A DNA stretch of 64,000 bases, from contig JAISGD010000022.1 of the NCBI GenBank assembly GCA_031263195.1, forward strand, positions 103,329 to 167,328, read 5' to 3'. Shown piece by piece: positions 27,099 to 37,849 of the stretch. This DNA comes from Campylobacteraceae bacterium (GTDB lineage: Bacteria; Campylobacterota; Campylobacteria; Campylobacterales; Campylobacteraceae). The position numbers and the translations under genes were made by a program. The notes below the pieces were generated by a model that worked only from the letters and a program-made list of their open reading frames with translations, had not been told where the DNA came from and ran no database searches. Position 1 is the stretch's first letter. The number at the start of each line of letters is the position of its first letter.

Positions 27099-27956
27099 TT
27101 GAGTTTTTGGCAAAATATTTATGCTCATTTTGACCCTGTAGCGTTTCATATGGGTCCTTTTGCCGTGCATTGGTACGGGATTATGTATGTCGGTGCATTG
27201 TTGGGAGCTATATTTATCGCCAAATGGTTTGTCAAGAAAGACCATATGCCTATGTCGCTTAGCGTTGTAGATAGCTACTTTTTATGGGCTGAACTCGCTG
27301 TGATAATAGGTGCTAGAGTGGGCTTTGTATTGATATATGATCCTAATACCTATTACTATTTGACACATCCATGGGAAATTTTCAACCCTTTCCAAAACGG
27401 AGAGTTTGTAGGAATCCGCGGTATGAGTTATCATGGTTCGGTATTTGGGTTTTTGATAGTAACATTTGTCTATTGCAAAATATATCGTTATTCGGCATGG
27501 CAATTGTTGGATCTGGTGGCTTTGAGTGTACCCTTGGCGTATGTATTAGGGCGTATCGGTAACTTTTTAAATCAAGAGTTGGTCGGACGCGCTACGGATG
27601 TACCTTGGGGCATTTATGTAGATGGTGTTTTGAGGCATCCATCGCAACTTTACGAAGCGTTTTTTGAGGGATTGCTGGTATTTATCGTTGTATTTATTTA
27701 CAGAAAATATAAAAAATATGACGGTGAACTTATCGCTATTTACGGCATAACTTACTCTATAGGACGATTTATAGCGGAGTTTTGGCGGCAGCCGGATTCG
27801 CAAGTAGGTTTTGTTTATGGCGGTTGGATGACAGCCGGACAGCTTTTGTCGTTGATAATTATAGCAATGGGTATTTTGTTATATATTTATATTATAAAAA
27901 GCGGTCAAAAAAGGCTCGTTAAAAACAGTGTTAAAAAGTCAAAGAAAAAACTTTGA
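27099..27956 (+). CDS. lgt: Prolipoprotein diacylglyceryl transferase
   Basis: Transfers diacylglycerol to the lipobox Cys of lipoprotein precursors in the inner membrane. About 285 residues with seven membrane segments. Signature GRIGNFLNQELVGR, plus GIRGMSYHGSVFG and HPSQLYEAFFEG. The TTG at 27099 has AAGGAG 7 bases upstream and is the best start; the earlier TTG at 27075 has no ribosome site. It is 71 bases upstream of frdC and may share a transcript. Confidence 0.95.
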   Translation: MSFWQNIYAHFDPVAFHMGPFAVHWYGIMYVGALLGAIFIAKWFVKKDHMPMSLSVVDSYFLWAELAVIIGARVGFVLIYDPNTYYYLTHPWEIFNPFQNGEFVGIRGMSYHGSVFGFLIVTFVYCKIYRYSAWQLLDLVALSVPLAYVLGRIGNFLNQELVGRATDVPWGIYVDGVLRHPSQLYEAFFEGLLVFIVVFIYRKYKKYDGELIAIYGITYSIGRFIAEFWRQPDSQVGFVYGGWMTAGQLLSLIIIAMGILLYIYIIKSGQKRLVKNSVKKSKKKL

Positions 27957-28027
27957 CTTATATGATTTGGTAACAATAACGCGTGGATTTAACTAAGTTG
28001 TAAAAATTTTATTTAAAAGGATATAAA

Positions 28028-28798
28028 GTGACCAATATTATCGAAGGATATATAGGTAAAAGGGTTGACGGTAAAAAAAGCCGTGTACCTGCAAAATTGG
28101 ATTTTATTCAAAGCGCAACAGGGCTTTTTCTGGGACTATTTATGTGGGGGCATATGTTTTTTGTAGCCACTATACTTATAAGCGAGAGTGCTCTTAACTG
28201 GGTGGCCGGAGCATTTGAAGGAAGTCTCTTTTTGAGCGAAAAACAGCCTGTACTCGTTTCCATTATCGTATTTATCGTATTCTGTATATTTGTCGTACAC
28301 GCCTGTCTTGGAATGAGAAAATTTCCTATAAATTTTCGACAATATCAGATATACAAAACACATGCGGACACCATGAAGCATCCTGATACGACTTTATGGT
28401 TTTTGCAGGCAAAAACAGGCTTTATAATGTTCTTTTTGGGTTCTGCTCACTTAATCATAGTAATGACAAACCCTGAAATAACAGCCCAAATTTCCGGCGG
28501 CAGAATGTATAGCCATTTCATGTGGCCACTTTATCTGATACTTCTTTTTGCGGTTGAGATTCACGGAGGTGTGGGATTATATCGTTTATGTGTAAAATGG
28601 GGCTGGTTTGAGGGCAAAAACGCAAAAATCACAAGAGCGCGGCTTACAAAATTGAAATGGGCGCTTACAGTGTTTTTTCTCGCCCTTGGTCTATTAACAC
28701 TCGGTGCTTATATAAAAACAGGCTACAAATACGCCAATCTTAACAACGGCGTACAAGCGGCATATCAAATAAATAATGATGTAAAGGCGGTTATATAA
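28028..28798 (+). CDS. frdC: Fumarate reductase cytochrome b subunit (diheme)
   Basis: Membrane anchor of quinol:fumarate reductase; binds two hemes b and oxidises menaquinol. 256 residues, identical in length to Wolinella FrdC as I recall, with five membrane segments. The four heme His are at 42 (MWGHMFF), 91 (VVHACLG), 141 (GSAHLII) and 179 (VEIHGGVG); Glu177 corresponds to the Wolinella Glu180 that serves transmembrane proton transfer. GTG start with AAAGGA upstream. First gene of frdCAB. Confidence 0.97.
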   Translation: MTNIIEGYIGKRVDGKKSRVPAKLDFIQSATGLFLGLFMWGHMFFVATILISESALNWVAGAFEGSLFLSEKQPVLVSIIVFIVFCIFVVHACLGMRKFPINFRQYQIYKTHADTMKHPDTTLWFLQAKTGFIMFFLGSAHLIIVMTNPEITAQISGGRMYSHFMWPLYLILLFAVEIHGGVGLYRLCVKWGWFEGKNAKITRARLTKLKWALTVFFLALGLLTLGAYIKTGYKYANLNNGVQAAYQINNDVKAVI

Positions 28799-28799
28799 A

Positions 28800-30785
28800 A
28801 TGAATGTGAAATATTGTGACGCATTGGTTATCGGCGGAGGATTAGCGGGTCTTAGGGCAGCTGTAGCAGCAGCCGAAAAAGGACTCAGCACTACTGTTTT
28901 GAGTCTTATCCCTGTTAAGCGTTCGCACTCTGCGGCGGCTCAAGGCGGTATGCAGGCGAGTCTCGGAAACTCTAAAATGAGCGAAGGTGATAACGAAGAT
29001 TTGCACTTTGCAGATACAGTCAAAGGAAGCGATTGGGGCTGTGATCAGGATGTAGCCAGGATGTTTGTTACAACTGCGCCTAAAGCCATTAGACAGCTTG
29101 CCGCGTGGGGTGTTCCTTGGACAAGAATCTCAAAAGGCACAAGAACGGCAGTTATCAATGCTGAAAAGACTACGATAGAGGAAAAAGAGGAGGTTCACGG
29201 ACTTATACACTCTCGCGATTTCGGCGGTACAAAAAAATGGAGAACCTGTTATACGGCTGACGCGACTGGGCACACAATGCTTTTCGCGGTAGCCAATGAA
29301 GCTTTGAAGCATAACGTAAACATTGAGGATAGAAAAGAGGCGATTTCTCTTATAGTAGACAAAAACAGATGTTACGGTACAGTCGTTAGAGATTTGGTAA
29401 CCGGCGAATTAACAGCTTATATAGCAAGAGGTACACTTATTGCTACAGGCGGATACGGCAAACTCTACAAACATACAACAAATGCAGTCGTTTGTGAGGG
29501 TATCGGCGCAGCTATAGCGCTTGAAACGGGATTGGCAAGTCTTGGCAATATGGAAGCCGTACAATTTCACCCAACTCCAATAGTTCCTTCCGGTATTCTT
29601 CTGACAGAAGGCTGCAGGGGAGACGGCGGTATTTTGCGAGATGTGGACGGACACCGTTTTATGCCGGATTATGAACCTGAAAAGAAAGAGTTAGCAAGCC
29701 GCGACGTCGTAAGTCGAAGAATGCTTGAACATATCCGCAACGGTAAAGGTGTCAAATCCCCATACGGCGAACACGTGTGGCTTGATATATCTATCTTAGG
29801 ACGCGAGCATATAGAGAAAAACTTGCGCGATGTTCAAGAGATTTGTATGATATTTAACGGTATCGACCCTGCGGACGAAGGTCCTAAAGGATGGGCACCA
29901 GTACTTCCTATGCAGCACTACTCTATGGGTGGCATCAGAACAAAACCAACCGGCGAGTCTCCAACCCTAAAAGGTTTGTTTAGCGCCGGTGAGGCGGCAT
30001 GCTGGGATATGCACGGATTTAATAGACTCGGCGGAAACTCTGTAAGCGAAACTGTAGTAGCAGGTATGATAATAGGTGATTATTTCGCTGAGTTTTGCAA
30101 AGAGAACGATATCTCCATCAGTACCAAGAGTATTGAAGCAGCTGTAGAAAAACAACAAAATCATATCAACGAAATACTTTCCCGCGAAAACGGCACAAAT
30201 ATTTTTGAGATTAAAAATCGCATGAAAGATGTTATGTGGGAACATGTAGCGATATTCAGAAATGGGGAAGGTTTGCAAAAAGCGGTTACGGAACTTGAAG
30301 GACTTTATAAAAAATCTCTCAAAGCCTCTATTAAAACTAAAAATATCGGTGCAAATCCCGAACTTGAAGAAGCATACAGAGTACCTAAAATGCTTAAACT
30401 TGCCCTTTGTGTAGCACTTGGAGCACTTCAAAGAACTGAGAGCAGAGGCGCGCATTATAGAGAGGATTATCTAAAGCGTGATGATGCCAACTGGCTTAAA
30501 CGAACTCTTGCCTATTGGAAAGAGGATGCAACTTTGCCGACTTTGGAGTATGAAGATCTTGATATTATGAAGATGGAGCTTCCGCCCGCGTTTAGAGGCT
30601 ACGGCGTCAAAGGAAATATAATAGAAAATCCTTTGAGCGCAAAACGTCAAGAAGAAGTTGATAAAATAAAAGAGAAACTGGAGACTGAAGGCAAAGATCG
30701 TATCGAGATACAAGAGGCTATTATGCCATTTACGCTTCAGCCGCAATTTAAAGCAAAAAACGAGCGCGTAGGAGATAAAAAATGA
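28800..30785 (+). CDS. frdA: Fumarate reductase flavoprotein subunit
   Basis: Reduces fumarate to succinate with covalently bound FAD. 661 residues. FAD dinucleotide loop [21 protein letters not shown]; His43 in [14 protein letters not shown] is the flavin attachment site; the substrate loop includes QFHPTP and [22 protein letters not shown] and [12 protein letters not shown] are typical. Starts one base after the frdC stop and overlaps frdB by 4 bases. Confidence 0.97.
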   Translation: MNVKYCDALVIGGGLAGLRAAVAAAEKGLSTTVLSLIPVKRSHSAAAQGGMQASLGNSKMSEGDNEDLHFADTVKGSDWGCDQDVARMFVTTAPKAIRQLAAWGVPWTRISKGTRTAVINAEKTTIEEKEEVHGLIHSRDFGGTKKWRTCYTADATGHTMLFAVANEALKHNVNIEDRKEAISLIVDKNRCYGTVVRDLVTGELTAYIARGTLIATGGYGKLYKHTTNAVVCEGIGAAIALETGLASLGNMEAVQFHPTPIVPSGILLTEGCRGDGGILRDVDGHRFMPDYEPEKKELASRDVVSRRMLEHIRNGKGVKSPYGEHVWLDISILGREHIEKNLRDVQEICMIFNGIDPADEGPKGWAPVLPMQHYSMGGIRTKPTGESPTLKGLFSAGEAACWDMHGFNRLGGNSVSETVVAGMIIGDYFAEFCKENDISISTKSIEAAVEKQQNHINEILSRENGTNIFEIKNRMKDVMWEHVAIFRNGEGLQKAVTELEGLYKKSLKASIKTKNIGANPELEEAYRVPKMLKLALCVALGALQRTESRGAHYREDYLKRDDANWLKRTLAYWKEDATLPTLEYEDLDIMKMELPPAFRGYGVKGNIIENPLSAKRQEEVDKIKEKLETEGKDRIEIQEAIMPFTLQPQFKAKNERVGDKK

Positions 30786-31501
30786 ACCGCACTATCACTA
30801 TAAAAGTATTTAAATATAATCCTCTTGCGAAGGATTCGACTCCTCAATTTGTAGAGTATAAATTAGAAGAGACTGACGGTATGACACTTTTTATTGCATT
30901 AAATCAAATACGCGAAAAATATGATGCGGATTTAAATTTTGATTTTGTCTGTCGCGCCGGTATCTGTGGAAGTTGCGGTATGATGGTAAACGGGCAACCG
31001 CGCTTAGCATGCAGAACATTGACCAAAAATTATCCGAACGGTGTTTTACAGCTTATGCCGCTTCCTGCTTTCAAACTTATCAAAGATTTGTCGGTAGATA
31101 CCGGTACTTGGATGAACGGCATGAGTAAACGCGTTGAGAGTTGGATACACTCCGACCATATAACTGATATTTCAAAGCTTGAAGATAGAGTTGAGCCTGA
31201 TGTCGCCCAAGAGGTATTTGAGCTTGACAGATGTATAGAATGCGGTATATGCGTCGCTGCATGCGGTACGAAACTAATGCGTCCCGATTTTTTGGGAGCT
31301 GTTGGATTTAACCGTGTCGCACGCTTTGAGATAGACTCACTTGATAAAAGAACGATTGAAGATTATTATGAATTAATCGGAGACGACAATGGAATATTTG
31401 GTTGCATGAGTCTTCTTGCTTGTGAAGATAACTGTCCTAAAAATCTGCCTTTACAAAGCAGAATCGCTTACCTGCGCAGAAAACTGGTTTCAGTCAAGTA
31501 A
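30782..31501 (+). CDS. frdB: Fumarate reductase iron-sulfur subunit
   Basis: Passes electrons from the hemes to FAD through three clusters. 239 residues. The [2Fe-2S] ligands are Cys57, Cys62, Cys65 and Cys77 ([12 protein letters not shown]...LACRT). The C-terminal domain has [11 protein letters not shown] for the [4Fe-4S] cluster and [16 protein letters not shown] for the rest and the [3Fe-4S]. Overlaps frdA by 4 bases. A strong terminator follows. Confidence 0.97.
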   Translation: MNRTITIKVFKYNPLAKDSTPQFVEYKLEETDGMTLFIALNQIREKYDADLNFDFVCRAGICGSCGMMVNGQPRLACRTLTKNYPNGVLQLMPLPAFKLIKDLSVDTGTWMNGMSKRVESWIHSDHITDISKLEDRVEPDVAQEVFELDRCIECGICVAACGTKLMRPDFLGAVGFNRVARFEIDSLDKRTIEDYYELIGDDNGIFGCMSLLACEDNCPKNLPLQSRIAYLRRKLVSVK

Positions 31502-31510
31502 ATATCAAAA

Positions 31511-31535
31511 GGAGTTTGCGGTGTTCGCAAACTCC
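31511..31535 (+). terminator. Terminator of the frd operon
   Basis: Stem GGAGTTTGCG / CGCAAACTCC with loop GTGTT, followed by TGCTTTTATTT. It lies 10 bases after the frdB stop and separates frd from the convergent giant gene. Confidence 0.85.
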
Positions 31536-31544
31536 TGCTTTTAT

Positions 31545-34500
31545 TTATACTTTCGGATTTAACTCCATCTCCAACTCTTCATCGATTATCTTTTTATCTA
31601 AATTTTTAAATGCAACGCTTAGCATAAGTTTGATACGATTTAATTGATTGACAGTGGATGAGCCGGGATCATAATCTATAGCTGTAACATTCGCTTCCGG
31701 ATAGCGCTCTTTTAAAGCTTTCATAACGCCTTTACCGGTTATATGATTAGGCAAGCAAGCGAATGGCTGCATACAAACTATATTCGGCACACCTTCATGT
31801 ATCAAATGCACCATTTCAGCCGTTAAAAACCACCCCTCGCCTGTTTGATTGCCGCGTGACAAAATCGGAGCCGCGCCGAAAGCTAACTCGTCTATGCGTG
31901 CAAATTCAGTAAAACGACTACTGTTTCTTAATGCATTTCTAGCGCTTTTCCTATAAAATTCCATAGCCATTATCACGGCTTTTCCCGCAAGCGCGCTAAA
32001 CGCTCCTTTGGAGAGATACTTGTGATTGAAGTCATAATCATAAGCGCAATACAGTAAAAATTCCATAATGCCCGGCATTACCACTTCGCAGCCCTCTTTT
32101 TCTATCGTGTCGGCTACATCGTTGTTAGCTGTCGGATGATATTTGACAAGTATTTCACCCACAAGCCCAACGCGTGGTTTTTTGATATCCAGCAACGGGA
32201 GTTCGTCAAAATCTTTTATAATCCTCTCTATATTTTTATTAAAACTCTTAAAATCGGCCTTTGCAAGAGATTCTTTGCATACAGCAGACCATTTATTAAA
32301 CAGCGCATTAGCAGAACCTGCTATTTTCTCATAAGGCCTTGTACGAAATAGCGTCTTCATCAATACATCGCCGTAAACGCAACTCATTATGAGGCGATTT
32401 AAAAGCGGCAAAGAGAGTTTAAAGCCCGTATGTTCTTCCATACCCAAAGCATTAAATGAGATAACCGGCACTTGAGGAAATCCGGCATCAAAAAGTGCTT
32501 TTCTAAGATACGCTATATAGTTTGTAGCACGGCATCCGCCACCTGTTTGACTCATCATGACAGCTGTTTTGTTTAAGTCATATTCGCCTGATTTTAAAGC
32601 CTCTATAATCTGCCCTACAACAATGATAGACGGATAGCAAGCATCGTTATTGACATAACGCAACCCCTCGTCTATAGCGTTTACGCCTACTTTTTCCAAC
32701 AATTTAAACTTATATCCGCACGCATTAAAACAACTCTCCATAAATTGAAAATGCATAGGCGACATTTGCGGCGCGATGATAGTGTAGCCCTCTTCTTTCA
32801 TCTTTGCCGTAAACATAAGTTTTTGATATTTCAAAGGCATAGGCTCTTTGGTAAAACTCATATTTTTACTGCGTTCAATAAGAGCGGCTTTAAGTGAACG
32901 AATACGTATCTTTACTGCACCCAAATTACTAACTTCGTCTATTTTTATGCAAGTATATATCTTATTTTTACGCTCCAGCAACTCTTGCACCTGATCTGTC
33001 GTAACGGAATCAAGTCCGCAGCCAAAAGAGTTCAACTGTATCAAATCCACCATATCGTGTTTTGAGACAAATGAAGCGGCACGATAGAGTCTGGCATGAT
33101 AAGTCCACTGGTCAACCACTCTCAAAGGATTCTCAAGTTCTTCTTTATATGCTATGCTGTCTTCGGTCAAAACCGCCATACCAAGTGATGTAATGACTTG
33201 CGGTATACCATGATGGATTTCAGGGTCAAGATGGTATGGACGTCCGGATAAAATAATGCCGTGCGTACCCGTATCTTTCAAAAACTCAAGCGTTTCTCCG
33301 CCTTTTGCGGCGATATCGCGCTTAAAGTTTAACTGTTCTTCCCATGCTGCATTTAGAGCGCGGCAAATAGCAGAAGGTGCAGCATAAGATTTGAAAACAT
33401 CAACAAGTCTGCGAGAGAGTCTGTCTTTATCTTCAAGCGATAAAAACGGCTGAATATAATTGATATCTTTCTCTTTCAAAAGCGAGATATTATTTCTGAT
33501 TTGCTCTGGATACGAGATAACAATAGGACAGTTGTAATGTTTATGCGCGTCATGAAACTCTTTTTTTTCATAAACTACGCACGGATAAAATATACTTTTC
33601 AGTCCCTTTTCTATCAAATCCACAATGTGCCCGTGAACAAACTTCGCCGGATAGCATATAGAATCCGACGGCAACGTGTCAAGCCCTTTCTCAAGCAATG
33701 TTTTGGATGATTTATCAGACAAAATAACTCTAAATCCCAAATGTGTCAAAAATGTGAACCATAATGGATAATTCTCATATATATTTAAAGCGCGCGGTAT
33801 GCCTATACTGCCAAGCGGCGCATTTTCCAAAGGCTTATATGCAAAAAGTCTCTCATATTTATAGTCATAAAGATTCGGCAGACTTGAATTAATTCTCTCT
33901 TTGCCGGCACCTCTCTCGCACCTGTTGCCCGTTATAAATTTTCTGCCATCAGAGAAACGGTTAAGCGTCATAGCGCATGAATTGGAGCATGCATGACATC
34001 TTAGCATTGTATGACGCACGCTGAAATCATTTAGCAATTCCCTGTTCAGCAATGTGGAATGATCAATACCCTGATATCTCTCTTTGGCTATCAAACCGGC
34101 ACCAAACGCACCCATAAGTCCTGCGATATCCGGTCTAACAACATCTCTTTTTGATATAAGCTCAAAAGCTCTTAAAACCGAATCATTATAAAAAGTGCCG
34201 CCTTGAACAATAATCCGTTTGCCCAAATCTTCGGGATTTTTTAATTTTATAACTTTAATAAGCGCATTTTTTATAACCGCATATGAAAGACCTGCCGATA
34301 TATCCGCAACGCTTCCACCCTCTCTTTGAGCCTGCTTCACGCTGGAATTCATGAAAACGGTGCAACGCGAACCCAAATCGCAAGGGGCTTTTGACAATAG
34401 CGCCTCTTTGGCAAAATCCGCCACATTCATTTTTACGGAGTGGGCAAATGTCTCTATAAATGAACCACACCCAGATGAACAAGCTTCATTCAGCATAATG

Positions 34501-35840
34501 TTATCTATAGCGCCGGATTTGATACGTACATACTTCATATCCTGCCCGCCTATATCCACAATACAATCCACATCTTCCATAAAAAATGAGGCCGCTTTAT
34601 AGTGAGCTATAGTTTCAACTTCGCAAGCGTCTATCTTATAGGCCTCTTTGACAAGTGCTTCACCATACCCCGTAACGCATGAAAAGGCAATTTTGACATT
34701 TTGAGGTAATTTCGCATAAATTTCCTCAAGCATTTTTTTGACAACTCTTAAAGGTTCACCTTCATTACTCGCATAAAATTCATAAAGTATCTCATTATTT
34801 TTACCGATAAGTACGGCTTTTGTAGTTGTAGAGCCGCAGTCCAGCCCCAAAAATGCCTCGCCCTCATAAAAATTTAAATCCGCTCTCTTTGCCCTAGCGC
34901 TTTCATGGCGCGCCAAAAATCGTTCTTTTTCAGCCTCATCTAAAAATAGAGGCCTCAAGGTATTCATTGTGCTTGTTGATTTTGACGAAAGTTTATTAAA
35001 TATGTCTATTATTTCACTCAATTCCAAAGTTTTTTCACGAAATTCGGCTGCCCCCAAAGCCACAAAAAGTTCACTGTGATTTGGTGTGATAATATTTTCT
35101 GTCTTCAACTCCAAAATATCTATAAATCTCTGTTTCAATTCGCTTAAAAAGTTTAATGGCCCGCCCAAAAATACAACATTTCCTCTTATCTTTCTGCCGC
35201 AGGAAAGTCCGCCTATGGTTTGATTGGCGACGGCTTGAAAAATAGAGAGTGCTATATCACCTTTATTGACACCCTCGTTCAAGAGAGGTTGCACATCGGT
35301 TTTAGCAAATACACCGCATCTGGCAGCTATAGGATAGATATTTTTAGCATTTTTAGCAAGTTCGTTAAGGCCATTGGCATCTGTCTTTAAGAGCGTCGCC
35401 ATCTGGTCTATAAACGCTCCCGTACCACCTGCACAAGTACCGTTCATACGCTGTTCTACACCATTTGTAAAAAATGTGATTTTAGCGTCTTCGCCGCCAA
35501 GCTCTATGCTTACATCGGTATGAGAGATAAATTTTTCAACCGCTTTGGCACATGCGATAACTTCCTGTACAAACGGAATGCCGCAAACAGAAGCTATATC
35601 TATACCGCCACTTCCGGAAATAGTTACGGTAGCCTTTTGACTAGGTTTATAGAAAGTGAGTTTTTTCAGTGCTTTGATATGATTTACGATACAATTTCTA
35701 ACATCAGAATGATGTCTTGTGTAAACGCTGTGGAGTAGATTGTGAGCATCATCAATCAATACAATTTTAACAGTTGTAGAGCCGACATCTATGCCAATAT
35801 GCAGTAAATCGCCATTCAATCCCGCTGCTCTTAAACTCAA
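31545..35840 (-). CDS. Giant acyl-CoA dehydratase activase-type iron-sulfur protein
   Basis: 1431 residues fusing two BadF/HgdC-type ATPase domains with further activase and dehydratase-like parts. Domain 1: IGIDVGSTTVKIV, ELGGEDAKITF, NGTCAGGTGAF with cluster Cys, and RCGVFAKTDVQPLL. Domain 2: LGLDCGSTTTKAVL, DIGGQDMKYVR, NEACSSGCGSF, RCTVFMNSSV. Then CHACSNSCAMTL near residue 620, a DUF2229-like segment, and a C-terminal HgdB/BcrC-like part with NDACYP, QTGGGCRATNY and MQPFACLPNH. The family drives ATP-coupled low-potential electron transfer to dehydratases or double-cubane proteins. TTG start with AGGAG upstream. No separate dehydratase is nearby; its partner is unknown. Confidence 0.88.
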   Translation of the reverse strand: MSLRAAGLNGDLLHIGIDVGSTTVKIVLIDDAHNLLHSVYTRHHSDVRNCIVNHIKALKKLTFYKPSQKATVTISGSGGIDIASVCGIPFVQEVIACAKAVEKFISHTDVSIELGGEDAKITFFTNGVEQRMNGTCAGGTGAFIDQMATLLKTDANGLNELAKNAKNIYPIAARCGVFAKTDVQPLLNEGVNKGDIALSIFQAVANQTIGGLSCGRKIRGNVVFLGGPLNFLSELKQRFIDILELKTENIITPNHSELFVALGAAEFREKTLELSEIIDIFNKLSSKSTSTMNTLRPLFLDEAEKERFLARHESARAKRADLNFYEGEAFLGLDCGSTTTKAVLIGKNNEILYEFYASNEGEPLRVVKKMLEEIYAKLPQNVKIAFSCVTGYGEALVKEAYKIDACEVETIAHYKAASFFMEDVDCIVDIGGQDMKYVRIKSGAIDNIMLNEACSSGCGSFIETFAHSVKMNVADFAKEALLSKAPCDLGSRCTVFMNSSVKQAQREGGSVADISAGLSYAVIKNALIKVIKLKNPEDLGKRIIVQGGTFYNDSVLRAFELISKRDVVRPDIAGLMGAFGAGLIAKERYQGIDHSTLLNRELLNDFSVRHTMLRCHACSNSCAMTLNRFSDGRKFITGNRCERGAGKERINSSLPNLYDYKYERLFAYKPLENAPLGSIGIPRALNIYENYPLWFTFLTHLGFRVILSDKSSKTLLEKGLDTLPSDSICYPAKFVHGHIVDLIEKGLKSIFYPCVVYEKKEFHDAHKHYNCPIVISYPEQIRNNISLLKEKDINYIQPFLSLEDKDRLSRRLVDVFKSYAAPSAICRALNAAWEEQLNFKRDIAAKGGETLEFLKDTGTHGIILSGRPYHLDPEIHHGIPQVITSLGMAVLTEDSIAYKEELENPLRVVDQWTYHARLYRAASFVSKHDMVDLIQLNSFGCGLDSVTTDQVQELLERKNKIYTCIKIDEVSNLGAVKIRIRSLKAALIERSKNMSFTKEPMPLKYQKLMFTAKMKEEGYTIIAPQMSPMHFQFMESCFNACGYKFKLLEKVGVNAIDEGLRYVNNDACYPSIIVVGQIIEALKSGEYDLNKTAVMMSQTGGGCRATNYIAYLRKALFDAGFPQVPVISFNALGMEEHTGFKLSLPLLNRLIMSCVYGDVLMKTLFRTRPYEKIAGSANALFNKWSAVCKESLAKADFKSFNKNIERIIKDFDELPLLDIKKPRVGLVGEILVKYHPTANNDVADTIEKEGCEVVMPGIMEFLLYCAYDYDFNHKYLSKGAFSALAGKAVIMAMEFYRKSARNALRNSSRFTEFARIDELAFGAAPILSRGNQTGEGWFLTAEMVHLIHEGVPNIVCMQPFACLPNHITGKGVMKALKERYPEANVTAIDYDPGSSTVNQLNRIKLMLSVAFKNLDKKIIDEELEMELNPKV

Positions 35841-35914
35841 TATCGCTCCTAAATTTAAAAATAAGAAAATATCTTACTATTTTATAACAAAAAAATATTT
35901 TTTTCAACTTTTTT

Positions 35915-36940
35915 TCAAACAAAAAAACGTGGGATTTTAGCGTTCAATTTGACCAAAATATCGTAACTGATAGTATTAAACTCTTTCGCCCAAATATCGG
36001 CGTCATTAAAGATAGAAATCTCTTCGTTCTCGCTGTTTACACTCAAACTATCCATAGATACGCGCCCCAAAATCAACGAACCATCGCTTGTGCGAAGCTT
36101 GCTGCCGCCGTTGTACCTCATCAATCCATCCGCATAACCCACATCATATAAAGACGAAACTAACTCTTGTTCGGCTGTAAACATACCGCCGTAACCCACT
36201 CTTTGATCCACTTTTAAAACCCTTTTGCTGACTCTTTTGGCACATAACTCCAACACCGGCTTTAAACCAAACTCTCCAAACACTTCAGGCATTTGCGTAT
36301 AGCCGTACATAGCTATACCAACTCTGGCAAAATCCTCATCAAATTTGTTACATCTTAAAAGCGCTGCAGAGTTATGAGAATGAAAAAACGGCTTATTCAT
36401 ACTGTATTTTTTGGCTAATTCAACAATCTGCGTCTTAATCGCATGCCAATTTTCCCTCTGCCAAAAAAAGCAGCTTCCTATCTCATCAGCAGCACGATAA
36501 TGCGTAAAAACGCTATGAAGAATAACCCCTTTTCGTTTTATCATACCTAACGCCATATCAAGTTCTTCAGGATTAAGTCCGTTTCTATGCATACCGCTAT
36601 CTATTTTAAGCGCTATTTTCACACCTCTTGGAACGAACTTTAATGTATCAAACTCATTTACTGCAAAGATTATATTGGAATGAACGAAAAAATTTTCTTT
36701 ATGTTCGGACAAAACGATAATGTCGCGAAAAAATCCTTCAATTTCCAAAGCCTCTTTTGCTTCTCTTGTGATAGCGTGAGTTATGCCCAAACTTGCTACT
36801 TTTGGAGCAAATACACTAAGTCCGTGTCCATACGCATTGTCTTTCAAAACTGCCGCTATTTTCTCGTAACCATCTGTTTTTTTTGCCAAAATTTCAAGAT
36901 TTGAGTGCAGATTGTTTGCGCTTAGCTTAATATACGCCAT
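35915..36940 (-). CDS. alr: Alanine racemase
   Basis: Makes D-alanine for peptidoglycan. 341 residues, slightly short for the family. The PLP lysine is in AVLKDNAYGHG near residue 33; the second-base Tyr is in RVGYGGMFTAEQE; FTHYRAADEIG and DSGMHRNGL match the barrel motifs. Start overlaps the stop of the preceding small gene by one base (TAATG), so the two are coupled. Confidence 0.93.
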   Translation of the reverse strand: MAYIKLSANNLHSNLEILAKKTDGYEKIAAVLKDNAYGHGLSVFAPKVASLGITHAITREAKEALEIEGFFRDIIVLSEHKENFFVHSNIIFAVNEFDTLKFVPRGVKIALKIDSGMHRNGLNPEELDMALGMIKRKGVILHSVFTHYRAADEIGSCFFWQRENWHAIKTQIVELAKKYSMNKPFFHSHNSAALLRCNKFDEDFARVGIAMYGYTQMPEVFGEFGLKPVLELCAKRVSKRVLKVDQRVGYGGMFTAEQELVSSLYDVGYADGLMRYNGGSKLRTSDGSLILGRVSMDSLSVNSENEEISIFNDADIWAKEFNTISYDILVKLNAKIPRFFV

Positions 36941-37161
36941 TACTGTGCAAGCTTTAGACCAAGCGTGAAAGTTTTTCGTACTTGATAGTCGTATTTGTAG
37001 AAAATTTCATAAAATCTCTTTGCATCAAGTTTTGGCGACGCACCAAAATCATAAGATAAAGAGTTCGACTGCTTGGGTATAGTTTCATCTAAAAATCGCC
37101 ATATCTCTTCTCGTATCTCCAGAGCTGCTTCGCGCTGATTTTTATATGCCTCTTTATCCAC
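36940..37161 (-). CDS. Small hypothetical protein coupled to alr
   Basis: 73 residues, charged and aromatic (EEIWRFLDETIPKQSN, YKYDYQVRKTFTLGLKLAQ), with no membrane segment or known motif. The GTG at 37161 has AAAGGAG 5 bases upstream and is preferred to an ATG at 37221. Ends in the alr start (TAATG). Confidence 0.65.
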   Translation of the reverse strand: MDKEAYKNQREAALEIREEIWRFLDETIPKQSNSLSYDFGASPKLDAKRFYEIFYKYDYQVRKTFTLGLKLAQ

Positions 37162-37266
37162 AAAATCTCCTTTGTAACAGTATGCGTAATTATATACTGA
37201 TTTATGTATTATTTTATACAAAAAAGGATAAAATTCTTATTTTAAAAATCATCTTAAGGTTCCGTT

Positions 37267-37722
37267 ATGAAACAAAAAATACTGCTCTTCACTGTTTTCT
37301 TGATTATTGCAGCAACCGGTATTCTCGCACTTTTTGGTGAAAAAGTTTACTCATATTTTCAAAGCGATACAATTTTTAAAGATATGGACTCTGGCTGCGA
37401 TTTGCATGCTAACTCCTGTGAAGTTATTTTTGACAGCGGAAAAAGTATCAAGCTTGATATATCCAAACCAATTAAAACTGGTGAAAATTTTACTCTCAAC
37501 GCATATGCATCGGGTTTTCATGATAGCAAGCTAGAAGTAGTAATATACGGCGTCGACATGAATATGGGAATTTTTAACTATACACTTGAAAAAACTACGG
37601 ATGGCGTTTACAGTGGTATTGGCTCACTGCCAATGTGTATGCACGGTAAAATGAGTTGGAGAGTAAATATCATATCAAAAAAAGACAATATCGGAGCAAG
37701 TTTTACGCTGGAACTTTTATAA
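37267..37722 (+). CDS. Periplasmic single-domain protein with Met motifs (possibly copper related)
   Basis: 151 residues with an N-terminal membrane segment (about 6-26), a CDLHANSC pair, and a beta-rich domain with GVDMNMGIFNY and GSLPMCMHGKMSWRVNI. The MxM and MCMHGKM clusters and the overall plan resemble FixH/YtkA-type Ig-like proteins and small periplasmic proteins found with Sco copper chaperones. Copper binding is an inference from motif only. AAGG precedes the ATG. Stands alone, divergent from the alr unit. Confidence 0.65.
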   Translation: MKQKILLFTVFLIIAATGILALFGEKVYSYFQSDTIFKDMDSGCDLHANSCEVIFDSGKSIKLDISKPIKTGENFTLNAYASGFHDSKLEVVIYGVDMNMGIFNYTLEKTTDGVYSGIGSLPMCMHGKMSWRVNIISKKDNIGASFTLELL

Positions 37723-37849
37723 AATAAACTTTATTTATCTTGCTAATAGAACTTCATAAAAATTTTTAAATACTAAAGCATAAATTAGAACTCTTTTAGA
37801 TATTATTTTCAAAATATTTTGAAAGCTCACTAAGAGCGAGAGAGGCTTC

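Noticed and set aside
36940..37221. 93-residue version of the small gene before alr
   Set aside because: The GTG at 37161 has a much better ribosome site than the ATG at 37221.
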